A DNA stretch of 64,000 nt, taken from NCBI GenBank assembly GCA_023266355.1, contig JAHFQM010000003.1:124001-188000 (forward strand). The letters run 5' to 3'. Positions 27,894 through 37,351 of the stretch are shown one piece after another. Positions within the stretch are counted from its first letter, which is position 1; each line of letters opens with the position of its first letter. A program made the translations under genes and the position numbers. The notes below the pieces were generated by a model. It was not told the DNA's origin, ran no database searches, and worked only from the letters and a program-made list of their open reading frames with translations. This DNA comes from Aquabacterium sp. (lineage in GTDB: Bacteria > Pseudomonadota > Gammaproteobacteria > Burkholderiales > Burkholderiaceae_C).

Positions 27894-29370
27894 GGGCACC
27901 TCCGGTGAGGGTGGCGACGACTTGTTCCATCTTCATGAAGCGAGAACCTTTGACCAGGATGGACGCGGCAGACGGCACCGCATCGGGCTGGGACAGGGCC
28001 GCGACGATGTCGGCGGCGCTGTCGAAATGGCGGACGGACGGCACCTTGGCCTCGCCTTGTGGGCGGGCGGCTGTGGTCTGTGCAGCCTGTGCTGCATGGC
28101 TGGCATGGGCGCACAGCGCGCCTGCCGTCCAGAAGTGTTCGATGCCGCGCTCGGCGGCGTAGGCGCCCACTTCCTCGTGGAAAGCGGGGCCCTGGTCACC
28201 GACCTCGCCCATGTCACCCAGCACCAGCCAGTGCGGGCCTGGCAGGCCGGCGAGCATGTCGATGGCGGCGCGCACCGAGTCGGGGTTGGCGTTGTAGCTG
28301 TCATCGACGAGGGTGACGGCCTGGCCACGCAGGCTGGCCTGGCGCAGTTGCGAGCGGCCCTTGACCGGCTCGAAGGCCTGCAGGCCAGCGGCGATGGCGG
28401 CCAGGGGCACGCCTGCGCCCAGGGCCGCCGCGGTGGCGGCCAGGGCATTGCGCACATTGTGCTGACCGGCCATGGCCAGGGCGACATCGGCCTCGCCCTG
28501 CGGCGTGCGCAGGGTGATTTGCCAGTGCGGCGTGGGCGCGGCTTGCCAGGTGGCGCTGCCCGTGACCGCCGCCGGACCCTCGGTGGCGAAGTCGATCACG
28601 CGGCAGCCGTTGGCCAGTGCGCGCCAGATCGGGGTGTGGGCATCGTCGGCCGGGAAGACGGCCACGCCATTGCGCGACAGCGACTGCAGCACGGCACCGT
28701 TCTCGCGGGCCACGGCCTCGACCGTGTGCATGAACTCCTGGTGTTCGCGCTGGGCGTTGTTGACCAGGGCCACGGTGGGCGCGGCCATGGCGGCCAGTTG
28801 CGCGATCTCACCGGGGTGGTTCATGCCCAGCTCGACCACGGCACAGCGGTGAACGCCTTCGCGCAAGCGCAGCAGGGTCAGGGGCACGCCGATGTCGTTG
28901 TTGAAATTGCCGGCCGTGGCCAGGGCCGCATCGGCATCGCCTTGCGACGCCATCCAGGCGCGCAGGATGGACGCCACCATCTGCGTGACCGTGGTCTTGC
29001 CATTGCTGCCCGTGACGGCCACCAGCGGGATGTCGAAGCGCGTGCGCCAGCCCGACGCCAGCCAGCCCAGGGCCGCGCGGGTGTCGGACACGGTCAAGCC
29101 AGGCAGGCCGGACGCGGCCACACCACGCTGCCCGATGACGGCCACCGCGCCCGACTGCGCCGCCTGGGGCAGGAAGTCGTGCGCGTCGAAACGCTCGCCG
29201 CACAGCGCCAGGAAGAGGTCACCGGCCTGCAGCGTGCGGGTGTCGGTGTGCACACGGGCAACCGGCGTGGCCGGGTCGCCATGCAGCACAGAACCGGGCA
29301 ACAGGGCGTGGGCCTGGCCCAGGGTCGTCATCGTCATGACCGTCGTCGTTGGCGTCGTCGTGGGGCTCAT
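27883..29370 (-). CDS. murF: UDP-MurNAc-tripeptide--D-alanyl-D-alanine ligase
   Basis: 495 residues. Adds D-Ala-D-Ala to the UDP-MurNAc tripeptide. The start at 29370 has a very strong AAGGAGGTG Shine-Dalgarno and overlaps the murE stop (ATGA); it gives an unusual Thr-rich leader ([16 protein letters not shown]) before the conserved part. Motifs: [27 protein letters not shown], and [15 protein letters not shown]. The Thr leader is coded by ACG/ACC/ACC-type triplets resembling a small tandem repeat. Confidence 0.96.
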   Translation of the reverse strand: MSPTTTPTTTVMTMTTLGQAHALLPGSVLHGDPATPVARVHTDTRTLQAGDLFLALCGERFDAHDFLPQAAQSGAVAVIGQRGVAASGLPGLTVSDTRAALGWLASGWRTRFDIPLVAVTGSNGKTTVTQMVASILRAWMASQGDADAALATAGNFNNDIGVPLTLLRLREGVHRCAVVELGMNHPGEIAQLAAMAAPTVALVNNAQREHQEFMHTVEAVARENGAVLQSLSRNGVAVFPADDAHTPIWRALANGCRVIDFATEGPAAVTGSATWQAAPTPHWQITLRTPQGEADVALAMAGQHNVRNALAATAAALGAGVPLAAIAAGLQAFEPVKGRSQLRQASLRGQAVTLVDDSYNANPDSVRAAIDMLAGLPGPHWLVLGDMGEVGDQGPAFHEEVGAYAAERGIEHFWTAGALCAHASHAAQAAQTTAARPQGEAKVPSVRHFDSAADIVAALSQPDAVPSAASILVKGSRFMKMEQVVATLTGGAHAA

Positions 29371-30932
29371 GCGGCACCTCCTTGCGAGGCGGCATCGGAC
29401 AAAGCCCGCGCGCGCAAGGCCGCGGCGGCCTCGTCCAGGTCGGAGAACGGCGTTTTCACGCCGCCCACCTCTTGCGTGGTTTCGTGGCCCTTGCCGGCCA
29501 GCAAGATGACGTCGTGCACACCGGCTTGCCCGATGGCATGCGCGATGGCTTCGCGGCGGTCTTCGATGACGGCCACCTCGTCGCGGCCCGGCACGCCGGC
29601 CAGAATCTGCGAGAGGATGAAGCATGGCGCTTCGCTGCGCGGGTTGTCGCTGGTCAGCACCACGTGGTCGGCGTGGCGGTCGGCGGTGGCGCCCATGAGC
29701 GGGCGCTTGATCGGGTCGCGGTCACCGCCACAGCCGAACACGCACCACAGCTGGCCACCACGGGCTTGGGCCACGGGGCGCAGCGCGGTCAGGGCCTTCT
29801 CCAGCGCATCGGGCGTGTGGGCGTAGTCCACCACCACCAGGGGCGCAGCGGCCTGGCCTGTCGGGGCAGGCACGATCTGCATGCGGCCCGGCACGGGCTG
29901 GAGCTGCGCGCAAGCCGCAGCAGCATCGGCCAGCGAGGCCCCCAGGGCGCGCGCTGCGCCGATCACGGCCAGCAGGTTGGCCACGTTGAAGCTGCCCGTG
30001 ACGGGCGCGCTCACGGCGACCTGCGCCAGCACATCGCCCGACGCCGGTGCGCGCTCGACCACGGTGAAGGCCACGCCAGCGGGCAGGTGCTGCACGGCCT
30101 GGGCCTGCAGGCGCGCGGTGCTGCCGGCCGTCAGGGTGTAGCTCCAAGCGTCCAGGCCGCGCGACAGGGCGTGGGCCAGCAGCTCACGGCCCATCTCATC
30201 GTCGAGGTTGATGACAGCGGCGCGCAGGCCCGGCCAGTCGAACAGGCTGCGCTTGGCCTGCCAGTAGGCGGCCATGTCGCCGTGGTAGTCGAGGTGGTCC
30301 TGCGTGAAGTTGGTGAACTGGGCCACGGCGATGTGCGTGGCGTGCAGGCGCAGCTCCTCGATGCCGATGGACGAGGCCTCGATGGCCGCGGCCTTCAGGC
30401 CCTGCTGCAGGAACTGGCGGAAGGTGCGGTGCAGGGTGATGGGGTCGGGCGTGGTCAGGCCGGTGTGCTCGACGGCGCCCACCTGGCCCACGCCCAGCGT
30501 GCCAACCACGCCGCAAGGCTGACCGAGGGCCTGCAACACCTGCGCCGTCCACCACGAGGTGGAGGTCTTGCCATTGGTGCCGGTCACGGCCACCACGTTC
30601 AGCGCGGCGCTCGGCTCACCGTAGAAGCCGTGGGCGATCTCGGCGCTGCGGGCCTTGAGGCCGCTCACCGTGGCGATGCGGCCTGCCGGCGCACCGGCGA
30701 AATCGAAAGTCTCGACGCCCTCGGCCTCGACCAGGCAGGCGCGGGCCCCCTCGTTGAGCGCCTGGGCCACGAAGGCGCGGCCGTCGCGCGCCGCACCCGG
30801 CCAGGCGATGAAAGCCGCATCGGGCAAGGTGCGCACGGCGCGGCTGTCCACGGTCAGCTCGGCCACGCCTTGTTGGCGCAGCCAGTCCAGGGCCTCGGCC
30901 GTGCTGTGGAGGTGGGCGAAGGGGGCGGCCAT
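29367..30932 (-). CDS. murE: UDP-MurNAc-L-Ala-D-Glu--meso-diaminopimelate ligase
   Basis: 521 residues. Adds the third stem residue. The ATP loop VVAVTGTNGKTSTS and the substrate motif SDNPRSE are present; DNPR marks preference for meso-diaminopimelate over lysine. Also DYAHTPDALEKAL. The ATG overlaps the ftsI stop by one base (TGATG). Confidence 0.97.
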   Translation of the reverse strand: MAAPFAHLHSTAEALDWLRQQGVAELTVDSRAVRTLPDAAFIAWPGAARDGRAFVAQALNEGARACLVEAEGVETFDFAGAPAGRIATVSGLKARSAEIAHGFYGEPSAALNVVAVTGTNGKTSTSWWTAQVLQALGQPCGVVGTLGVGQVGAVEHTGLTTPDPITLHRTFRQFLQQGLKAAAIEASSIGIEELRLHATHIAVAQFTNFTQDHLDYHGDMAAYWQAKRSLFDWPGLRAAVINLDDEMGRELLAHALSRGLDAWSYTLTAGSTARLQAQAVQHLPAGVAFTVVERAPASGDVLAQVAVSAPVTGSFNVANLLAVIGAARALGASLADAAAACAQLQPVPGRMQIVPAPTGQAAAPLVVVDYAHTPDALEKALTALRPVAQARGGQLWCVFGCGGDRDPIKRPLMGATADRHADHVVLTSDNPRSEAPCFILSQILAGVPGRDEVAVIEDRREAIAHAIGQAGVHDVILLAGKGHETTQEVGGVKTPFSDLDEAAAALRARALSDAASQGGAA

Positions 30933-32872
30933 CAGAAGCTCTCCACCTCGGCAGGGAGGTTGCTCTGGATCTGCGGCTGCACTTCCAGGTCGGGCACCAC
31001 GCCCAAGCGGTGCAGGGTTTGCTGCACGACCTGGCTGAACACGGGCGCGGCGACATCGCCACCGAAATAGACGCCGTTGCTGGGCTCGTCGACCATCACG
31101 GCCACGACGATGCGCGGCTTGCTGATGGGCGCGATGCCCACGAACCAGGCGCGGTACTTGTTGCCCGAGTAGCCACGGCCTTCGACCTTGTGCGCCGTGC
31201 CCGTCTTGCCGCCCACGCTGTAGCCCAGGGCCTGCGCCTTGGGTGCGGTGCCGCCGGCCATGGTGGCCAGGTTGAGCATCTTGCGCACGGCCACGGCGGT
31301 GGCGGGGGAAATCACGCGCGTGCCATGCACCTGCACGGGCTCGCCTGCGGGCGCCGGCATGGCCTCGTTGTCCGAACCGGGACGGAAAGCGGTCTTGAAG
31401 GCCAGCACCGGGCGGGGGCCCTCGGCGGCATCCGACTGCGTCACCTTGCGCACCGGCGCCACCGCATCGGCCGCGCCATCGCGCTTGAGCAGCGTCATCG
31501 GGATCAGCTCGCCATCGGTGGCGAAGATCGTGTAGGCCTGCGCCAGCTGGAACAGGCTGGCCGACAGGCCGTAGCCGTAGCTCATGGTGACCTGCTCGAT
31601 GCGCCGCCACGATTTGTACGGACGCAAGCGGCCCGTCACCGCACCCGGAAAGCCGATCTGCGGCTTGCGGCCCAGGCCGACGGCGGTGAAGATCTCCCAC
31701 ATCTCGCGGGGCTGCATCATCAGGGCCATCTTGGCCGTGCCCACGTTGCTGGACTTCTGGATGACCTGCTCCACCGTCAGGTCGCCGTGGGCGTGCGAGT
31801 CGGAGATGGTCGAGCCGTCGATGGTCAGCCGCCCCGGCGCCGTCGAGATGATGGTGTCCGGCCGCACGCGCTTGGTCTCCAGCGCCAGCGAGGTGACGAT
31901 GGGCTTCATCGTCGAGCCCGGCTCGAAGGTGTCGGTGAGCGCACGGTTGCGCAGCTGCGCCCCCGTCAGGTTGCGTCGGTCGCCCGGTGCGTAGCTGGGC
32001 ACGTTGGCCAGGGCCAGCACCTCGCCCGTGACGGCGTCGAGCACCACCACGCTGCCCGCCTTGGCCTTGTGCTGCAGCACGGCGTCGCGGATGCGCTGGT
32101 AGGCGTAGAACTGCACCTTGGCATCGACCGACAGGCGGATGGCCTGGCCATCGACGGCGGGGATGGTGTCGCCCACGGCCTCGACCGGGCGACCCAGGCG
32201 GTCCTTGATGACGTGGCGCGAGCCGTCGCGGCCGGCCAGCTGCTTCTGGTAGGCCAGCTCGATGCCTTCCTGGCCCTCGTCTTCGATGTTGGTGAAGCCC
32301 ACGATGTGCGCCGCCGACTCGCCCTCGGGGTACTGGCGGCGAGCCTCGCGCAGCTCGTACACGCCCTTGACCTTGAGCGCGGCCACCTGCTGGGCCACCT
32401 TGTCTTCGACCTTGCGGCGCAGCCACACGAAGTTGGGGTTGCTGTCCAGGCGCTTCTTCAGGTCGGCCGCCGGCATGTCCAGCAGCTTGGCCAACTGCTT
32501 GAGCTCGGCCGGCGAGGCGTCCAGGTCTTTCGGGATGGCCCACAGCGAGGGCGCCGGCACGCTGGAGGCCAGCAGCTCGCCATTGCGGTCGAGGATGCGG
32601 CCGCGCGTGGCTTGCAGCTCGATGCGGCGCTCGTAGCGGCTGGCACCCTGGTCCAGGTAGAACTGGTTGTGGACGATCTGGATCCAGGCGGCGCGACCGA
32701 TCAGCACGGCGAAACCCAGGCCGATGGCACCGATCAGGAACTTGACGCGCCAAGGCGGCGTGCGCGAGGCCAGCAGCGGGCTGGTGGCGTAGCGCACCGT
32801 GGGCATGCCGTTGCCGCCCTGGCGACGGGGCTGGCCGCGCAGGCGGCGCCAGAGGTCGGCCACGCGGCTCAT
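30932..32872 (-). CDS. ftsI: Septal peptidoglycan transpeptidase FtsI (PBP3)
   Basis: 646 residues. Cytoplasmic basic N-terminus, membrane helix at ~44-64, dimerisation domain with RGRILDRNGELLASS, then the class B transpeptidase: active-site Ser320 in GSTMKPIV, SSN at 374-376, and KTGT at 556-559. It crosslinks stem peptides at the septum with FtsW. The start overlaps ftsL by 4 bases. The N-terminus (~45 residues before the helix) is somewhat longer than in E. coli. Confidence 0.97.
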   Translation of the reverse strand: MSRVADLWRRLRGQPRRQGGNGMPTVRYATSPLLASRTPPWRVKFLIGAIGLGFAVLIGRAAWIQIVHNQFYLDQGASRYERRIELQATRGRILDRNGELLASSVPAPSLWAIPKDLDASPAELKQLAKLLDMPAADLKKRLDSNPNFVWLRRKVEDKVAQQVAALKVKGVYELREARRQYPEGESAAHIVGFTNIEDEGQEGIELAYQKQLAGRDGSRHVIKDRLGRPVEAVGDTIPAVDGQAIRLSVDAKVQFYAYQRIRDAVLQHKAKAGSVVVLDAVTGEVLALANVPSYAPGDRRNLTGAQLRNRALTDTFEPGSTMKPIVTSLALETKRVRPDTIISTAPGRLTIDGSTISDSHAHGDLTVEQVIQKSSNVGTAKMALMMQPREMWEIFTAVGLGRKPQIGFPGAVTGRLRPYKSWRRIEQVTMSYGYGLSASLFQLAQAYTIFATDGELIPMTLLKRDGAADAVAPVRKVTQSDAAEGPRPVLAFKTAFRPGSDNEAMPAPAGEPVQVHGTRVISPATAVAVRKMLNLATMAGGTAPKAQALGYSVGGKTGTAHKVEGRGYSGNKYRAWFVGIAPISKPRIVVAVMVDEPSNGVYFGGDVAAPVFSQVVQQTLHRLGVVPDLEVQPQIQSNLPAEVESF

Positions 32873-33195
32873 GGACGCCCCCCCGCCGCGGAAGATGCGG
32901 CAGAAGATGCCGCCACCATGGGCGACGAAGCCGAGGCGCTCACGTAGTGCGTGAGCGTCGGGCTGTTGCCGAACATGCGCAGCTTCTCGCGCGCCAGCCG
33001 CTCCACGCGCAGCGGCGTGGCCTGGGCGCGCTTGTCCACTTCCAGGCGCTCGAAATTGATCTGCAGCTCGTGCGACTCGCTCTGCGCCCGCTCCAGCTCG
33101 ACGAACAGGCGGCGCGACTCATGGCTGGTGCGGATCAGCCAGACGCAGCTGCCCAGCAAGACGATGGCCAGCAGCAGGTTGAGGCGCAGCATCAC
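32869..33195 (-). CDS. ftsL: Cell division protein FtsL
   Basis: 108 residues: one membrane helix (residues 3-22, [19 protein letters not shown]) then a periplasmic leucine-zipper-like coiled coil ([29 protein letters not shown]). FtsL joins FtsB and FtsQ. The C-terminus is a Ser/Ala-rich tail. Position between rsmH and ftsI and overlaps of 4 bases on both sides make the call firm despite weak family conservation. Confidence 0.93.
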   Translation of the reverse strand: MMLRLNLLLAIVLLGSCVWLIRTSHESRRLFVELERAQSESHELQINFERLEVDKRAQATPLRVERLAREKLRMFGNSPTLTHYVSASASSPMVAASSAASSAAGGRP

Positions 33196-34322
33196 TTGCG
33201 CCCTCCCTTGCCGCCGGCGGGTTTGTCGGTCGTGGGTTTGCCTGCTGCGGGCTTGCCATGTGCGGGCTTGCCAGTCGCTTTGCCCGCAGGCTTGGCAGAC
33301 GCCCTCGACACCACCTTGGCGCCCGCTTTTTTGGCCAAAGGCGATGCCGCCGCGACCGCCTCGGGCGACCAGGGCACCGCGGTGCGCTCGGCCACGCGCA
33401 GCACCGCCGAGCGCGAACGCGGGTTGACCGAGACCTCTTCGTCAGAGGGCTTGATGCGCGCCACCGCGTCCAGCATCAGCGGGCGCGGCTGCGCGAAGGG
33501 CACGCGGCGATCGACCTCTTCCTTGCTGTGGCGGGCGATGAAGGTCTTGACGATGCGGTCTTCCAGCGAGTGGAAGCTGATGACGGCCAGGCGGCCACCG
33601 GGCGCCAACATCTGCAAGGCCGCGTCCAGCGCGTCTTCCAGCTCGCCCAATTCGCGGTTGACCTGGATGCGCAGCGCCTGGAAGGTGCGCGTGGCCGGGT
33701 CCTGGCCGAACTCGCGGGTCTTCACGCAGCGCGCCACCAGGGCCTGCAGCTCGCCCGTGGTCTGCAGCGGATGGCCTTCGTCGCGGCGCGCCACGATGGC
33801 CCGCGCGATGGGGCCGGCAAAGCGCTCTTCGCCATAGGTGCGGATGACCTCGGCGATCTCCTCGACCGAAGCTTGCGCCAGGAAGTCGGCCGCGCTCATG
33901 CCCTGGGTCGTGTCCATGCGCATGTCCAGCGGCGCATCGAAGCGGAAGCTGAAACCGCGCTCGGGGTTGTCGATCTGCGGCGAGGACACACCGATGTCCA
34001 TCAGGATGCCCTGCACCTGCGCGCAACCCAGGTCGCGCAACACCTCACCCCAGGATGAGAACGGCGCGTGGACGATCTGGAAGCGCGGGTCGGTGATGGC
34101 GTTGGGGCCCTGCGTGGCGTGGGCAATGGCCTCGGGGTCGCGGTCCAGCGCGATCAGGCGCGCTTCGGGGCCCAACTGGGACAGGATCAGGCGCGAGTGA
34201 CCGCCGCGGCCAAAGGTCGCATCGACGTAGATGCCATGGGGCTGCGGGCCGTCGGCCTCATCCCACAAGGCATCGACCGCCTCGCGCAGCAGGACGGTGT
34301 GGTGCTGCCAAGGTGCGTTCAC
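33192..34322 (-). CDS. rsmH: 16S rRNA (C1402-N4) methyltransferase RsmH (MraW)
   Basis: 376 residues from a GTG start at 34322, 11 bases after the mraZ stop; the frame extends further into mraZ without an ATG before the conserved [13 protein letters not shown]. Methylates N4 of C1402 in 16S rRNA. SAM motif [31 protein letters not shown], and [12 protein letters not shown] are clear. The last ~50 residues are an Ala/Lys/Pro/Gly repeat tail (units like GKPAAGKP) absent from E. coli RsmH and reminiscent of histone H1-like tails. Confidence 0.95.
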   Translation of the reverse strand: MNAPWQHHTVLLREAVDALWDEADGPQPHGIYVDATFGRGGHSRLILSQLGPEARLIALDRDPEAIAHATQGPNAITDPRFQIVHAPFSSWGEVLRDLGCAQVQGILMDIGVSSPQIDNPERGFSFRFDAPLDMRMDTTQGMSAADFLAQASVEEIAEVIRTYGEERFAGPIARAIVARRDEGHPLQTTGELQALVARCVKTREFGQDPATRTFQALRIQVNRELGELEDALDAALQMLAPGGRLAVISFHSLEDRIVKTFIARHSKEEVDRRVPFAQPRPLMLDAVARIKPSDEEVSVNPRSRSAVLRVAERTAVPWSPEAVAAASPLAKKAGAKVVSRASAKPAGKATGKPAHGKPAAGKPTTDKPAGGKGGRK

Positions 34323-34333
34323 CGTGCGTCCGA

Positions 34334-34771
34334 TCAGAAGGTGAAGTCCTGCAGGGCATCGGGCATGGCCTGGGCCATGACTTCGGCTTCGTGCGCGGCG
34401 TAGCGCTCGGCATCCCACAACTCGAAGTGGCTGCCCATGCCCAGCAGCATGACGTCCTTGCTCAGGCCGGCGGCGGCGCGCAGCTCGGGCGAGACCAGCA
34501 CGCGCGAGGTGGCGTCGATCTCGACGTCCATGGCATTGCCCAGGAAGATGCGCTTCCAGCCAGAGGCCGACATGGGCAGGGCCGCGACCTTGTCACGGAA
34601 GGTTTCCCAGGCCGGACGGGGGAAGACCATCAGGCAGCCCTCGGGGTGCTTGGTGAGGGTGAGCTGACCACTGCACAAGGCGGCCAGGGCGTCACGATGG
34701 CGCGCCGGGACCGCCAGGCGGCCCTTGGCGTCCAGCGACAGCGCTGATGCACCTTGAAAGATCAGACTCAC
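34334..34771 (-). CDS. mraZ: Transcriptional regulator MraZ
   Basis: About 145 residues from the GTG at 34771; another GTG at 34783 would add four residues but lies within an operator-like box and very near the predicted transcription start. Two SpoVT/AbrB-like halves are visible: [25 protein letters not shown] and [25 protein letters not shown]. MraZ forms a ring-shaped oligomer that binds repeated TGGG boxes and represses its own dcw operon. First gene of the cluster. Confidence 0.95.
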   Translation of the reverse strand: MSLIFQGASALSLDAKGRLAVPARHRDALAALCSGQLTLTKHPEGCLMVFPRPAWETFRDKVAALPMSASGWKRIFLGNAMDVEIDATSRVLVSPELRAAAGLSKDVMLLGMGSHFELWDAERYAAHEAEVMAQAMPDALQDFTF

Positions 34772-34777
34772 ACAAAA

Positions 34778-34830
34778 CCCCACGAATTTGCACTAAATCC
34801 CACTTTACCCGATCCACACCCCCGCAACAA
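34778..34830 (-). promoter_or_regulatory. mraZ promoter with MraZ-type repeated boxes
   Basis: On the minus strand, five-base boxes recur every 10 bases: TCGGG (34812-34808), TGGGA (34802-34798), a degenerate TGCAA (34792-34788) and TGGGG (34782-34778), each separated by 5 bases. MraZ of other bacteria binds TGGGN boxes with 5-base spacers. A candidate promoter overlaps: -35 TTGTTG (34830-34825), 17-base spacer, -10 TAAAGT (34807-34802), giving a start near 34795. Autorepression is the expected consequence. Confidence 0.65.
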
Positions 34831-34840
34831 GGTGGATGCG

Positions 34841-34921
34841 AAAAAAATCCCAATGAAATCAAAGACTTAGCGGCGATTTTCAGGGAAATGTACTCAAAAA
34901 AAATCCTTATGAATCAAAGAC
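34841..34921. repeat. AT-rich imperfect direct repeat upstream of mraZ
   Basis: Two 26-base copies (34841-34866 and 34896-34921) share an A-run, ATCC, ATGA and the identical 10-mer AATCAAAGAC, with starts 55 bases apart. The segment is strikingly AT-rich for this genome and lies 10-90 bases upstream of the likely mraZ -35 element. It may be an upstream (UP-type) element, a nucleoid-protein site or a binding site pair. The rest of the 34784-35103 gap holds the two divergent promoters; I see no gene in it. Confidence 0.5.
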
Positions 34922-35068
34922 CTGCAAAGGTGTCTGGAAGTGAACGTTGAGGAATTTCATCCCGTGAATCCGGGTTGACCCACCCCAAAAGCGCGCCACA
35001 GGCCGCAACGGCGGCCCCGTTCCGCGGAAAAGGCACACACCCGGCTGACCTGCGTCAAAGCCTGTGCA

Positions 35069-35097
35069 TTGCGAATCGTTCTCATTTGGGTCACAAT
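35069..35097 (+). promoter_or_regulatory. Fur-box-like site and promoter of feoA
   Basis: TGCGAATCGTTCTCA (35070-35084) read on the other strand is TGAGAAC-G-ATTCGCA, matching about 10 of 14 positions of the 7-1-7 Fur consensus. It overlaps a promoter-like pair: TTGCGA (35069-35074), 17-base spacer, CACAAT (35092-35097). Iron-loaded Fur would block it. The implied transcription start falls almost on the feoA ATG. Confidence 0.65.
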
Positions 35098-35103
35098 GGG
35101 CCC

Positions 35104-35424
35104 ATGACGTCGCCACGACAGCCCCACCCGACCGCGCCGCGCGCCGCACACCACGGCGTCCACGCAGACACGACACCCGCGGTCACCACGCTGGACAAGC
35201 TGCCCGTGCGCGCCATGGCCACCATCCGCGAAGTGCAGACGGCCGGCCACGACGGTGGCGCCCTCAAACGCCGCCTGATGGAGCTGGGCTTCGTGCCGGG
35301 CGAGCGCGTCCAGGTGCTGCGCCGGGTGTTCTTCGGCCACGGCCCGCTGGCCGTGCGCGTGGGCACCAGCACCTTCGCCATGCGCAAGCTGGAGTCCTCG
35401 CTGATCGAAGTCGTGCTGGCCTGA
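35104..35424 (+). CDS. feoA: Ferrous iron transport accessory protein FeoA
   Basis: 106 residues. The C-terminal ~70 form the SH3-like FeoA domain (LKRRLMELGFVPGERVQVLRR, then PLAVRVGTSTFAMRKLESSLIEV). FeoA aids FeoB on the cytoplasmic side. About 35 residues of Pro/His-rich sequence precede the domain, more than usual. The ATG at 35104 has no Shine-Dalgarno and is close to the predicted transcription start; translation could be leaderless or begin later. feoB follows after 24 bases. Confidence 0.9.
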   Translation: MTSPRQPHPTAPRAAHHGVHADTTPAVTTLDKLPVRAMATIREVQTAGHDGGALKRRLMELGFVPGERVQVLRRVFFGHGPLAVRVGTSTFAMRKLESSLIEVVLA

Positions 35425-35448
35425 CGGCCGCACCCCCAGGAGCGCCCC

Positions 35449-37344
35449 ATGGCGACCGCGTCCCCCGACGTCATCCACCTGCCCACCCCGCTCATCGCGC
35501 TGGTGGGCAACCCCAATTGCGGCAAGACCGCCCTGTTCAACCGCCTGACCGGCGCGCGCCAGAAAGTCGGCAACTACGCCGGCGTGACGGTGGAGCGCAA
35601 GGAAGGCCAGTTCATCTCGCCGCAAGGCCAGGGCTGGCGCGTGCTGGACTTGCCCGGTGCCTACAGCCTGCTGGCGGCCACACCCGACGAGGCCATCACC
35701 CGCGACGTGATCGCAGGCACGCGCGATGGCGAAGCCGCCCCGGTGGGCCTGGTCTGCGTGGTGGACGCCACCAACCTGCGCCTGAACCTGCGCATGGTGC
35801 TGGAGCTGCAAACCCTGGGCGTGCCCATGGTGCTGGCCATCAACATGATGGACCTGGCCGCGCGCCGCGGCATCCACATCGACACCGCCCGCCTGCAAGC
35901 CGAGCTCGGCATCCCCGTGGTCGAAGCCGTGGCCGTGCGCGCCGGCGGCGAACGCGCCCTGCTGGCCCAGCTCGACCAACTGGATTGGGCTGCCCTGCCC
36001 GTGCCCGATGCGCCCCGGCCCATGGCGCGCATCGCGCAAACGCCGGTCGAGACCACGCACCGCCGCGTGGGCGAACTGCTGGCCACCTGCGTGACCATGC
36101 CCGACCACGCCTCGCCGCTGACCGCGCGGCTGGACCGCCACGTGCTGCACCCGGTGTTCGGGCCGCTCATCCTGGCCGCGCTGATGTTCCTGGTCTTCCA
36201 GGCCGTGTTCAGCTGGGCGCAGGCGCCCATGGACTTCATCGATGCCAGCATGGGCCAGCTCGGTGACCTGCTCAAGGCCCACATGCCGGAAGGCATGCTG
36301 CGCAGCCTGCTGATCGAGGGCGTGATCGGCGGCGCGGGCAGCGTGCTGGTCTTCCTGCCGCAAATCATCATCCTGTTCGGCTTCATCCTGGCGCTGGAAG
36401 ATTCGGGCTACCTGCCGCGCGCGGCCTTCCTGCTCGACCGCGTCATGGCCAGCGTGGGCCTGTCGGGGCGCGCCTTCATCCCGCTGCTCTCCAGCTTTGC
36501 CTGTGCGGTGCCGGGCATCATGGCCACGCGCACCATCGCCGACCCGCGCGACCGCCTCGTCACCATCCTGATCGCGCCGCTGATGACGTGCTCGGCGCGC
36601 CTGCCGGTGTACGCCATGCTGATCGCGGCCTTCATCCCCGACCGCGAGGTGGGCGGCCTGTTCAATCTGCAAGGCCTGGTGCTGTTCGCGCTGTACATGG
36701 CCGGGATCGTCTCGGCCATGGTGGTGGCGCTGGTGCTCAAGCGTTTCATGAAGCAAAGCGCCGCCCAGCCCCTGCTGATGGAGCTGCCCGACTACCACGT
36801 GCCCCACCTGCGCAACCTGGCACTCGGCCTGTGGGAGCGCACCGCCATCTTCGTCAAGCGGGTGGGCACCATCATCCTGTCGCTGATGATCGTGCTGTGG
36901 TTCCTCTCGAACTTCCCGGCCCCGCCCGCCGGCGCCACTGGGCCCGCCATCGAATACAGCTTGGCTGGCATGCTGGGGCGCGCGCTGGAGGTGGTGTTCT
37001 CGCCCATCGGCTTCACCTGGCAGATCTGCATCGCGCTGGTGCCGGGCATGGCCGCACGGGAGGTGGCCGTGGCCGCGCTCGGCACGGTCTATGCCATGTC
37101 GCAAACGGGCGACGAACTGTCGAGCGCGCTGGTGCAGCTCATTGGCCACGCCTGGAGCCTGCCCACGGCCTTGTCGCTGATGACCTGGTATGTGTTCGCG
37201 CCGCAGTGCCTGTCCACGGTCATCGTCGTGAAGCGCGAGACCAACGGCTGGCGCATGCCCCTGCTGATGCTGGGCTACCTGTTCGCGCTGGCCTATGGCG
37301 CGTCTTTTTTGGTCTATCACACGGCGATGGCCTGGGGGCTGTGA
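35449..37344 (+). CDS. feoB: Ferrous iron transporter FeoB
   Basis: 631 residues, at the short end of the family. N-terminal G domain: GNPNCGKTALFNRLTG (P-loop), GNYAGVTVE (switch), DLPGAYSL, NMMD; then the membrane part with two Gate motifs (PLLSSFACAVPGIMATR and the region around GMAAREVAVAALGTVYAM). It imports Fe2+ across the inner membrane. RBS AGGAGCGCC precedes the ATG. Probably cotranscribed with feoA and the small Cys-rich gene 7 bases downstream. Confidence 0.97.
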   Translation: MATASPDVIHLPTPLIALVGNPNCGKTALFNRLTGARQKVGNYAGVTVERKEGQFISPQGQGWRVLDLPGAYSLLAATPDEAITRDVIAGTRDGEAAPVGLVCVVDATNLRLNLRMVLELQTLGVPMVLAINMMDLAARRGIHIDTARLQAELGIPVVEAVAVRAGGERALLAQLDQLDWAALPVPDAPRPMARIAQTPVETTHRRVGELLATCVTMPDHASPLTARLDRHVLHPVFGPLILAALMFLVFQAVFSWAQAPMDFIDASMGQLGDLLKAHMPEGMLRSLLIEGVIGGAGSVLVFLPQIIILFGFILALEDSGYLPRAAFLLDRVMASVGLSGRAFIPLLSSFACAVPGIMATRTIADPRDRLVTILIAPLMTCSARLPVYAMLIAAFIPDREVGGLFNLQGLVLFALYMAGIVSAMVVALVLKRFMKQSAAQPLLMELPDYHVPHLRNLALGLWERTAIFVKRVGTIILSLMIVLWFLSNFPAPPAGATGPAIEYSLAGMLGRALEVVFSPIGFTWQICIALVPGMAAREVAVAALGTVYAMSQTGDELSSALVQLIGHAWSLPTALSLMTWYVFAPQCLSTVIVVKRETNGWRMPLLMLGYLFALAYGASFLVYHTAMAWGL

Positions 37345-37351
37345 GGTGAAC

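Noticed and set aside
34747..34950. Possible small gene on the plus strand across the mraZ start.
   Set aside because: It overlaps the mraZ promoter and operator, has no ribosome site and its translation has no family resemblance.
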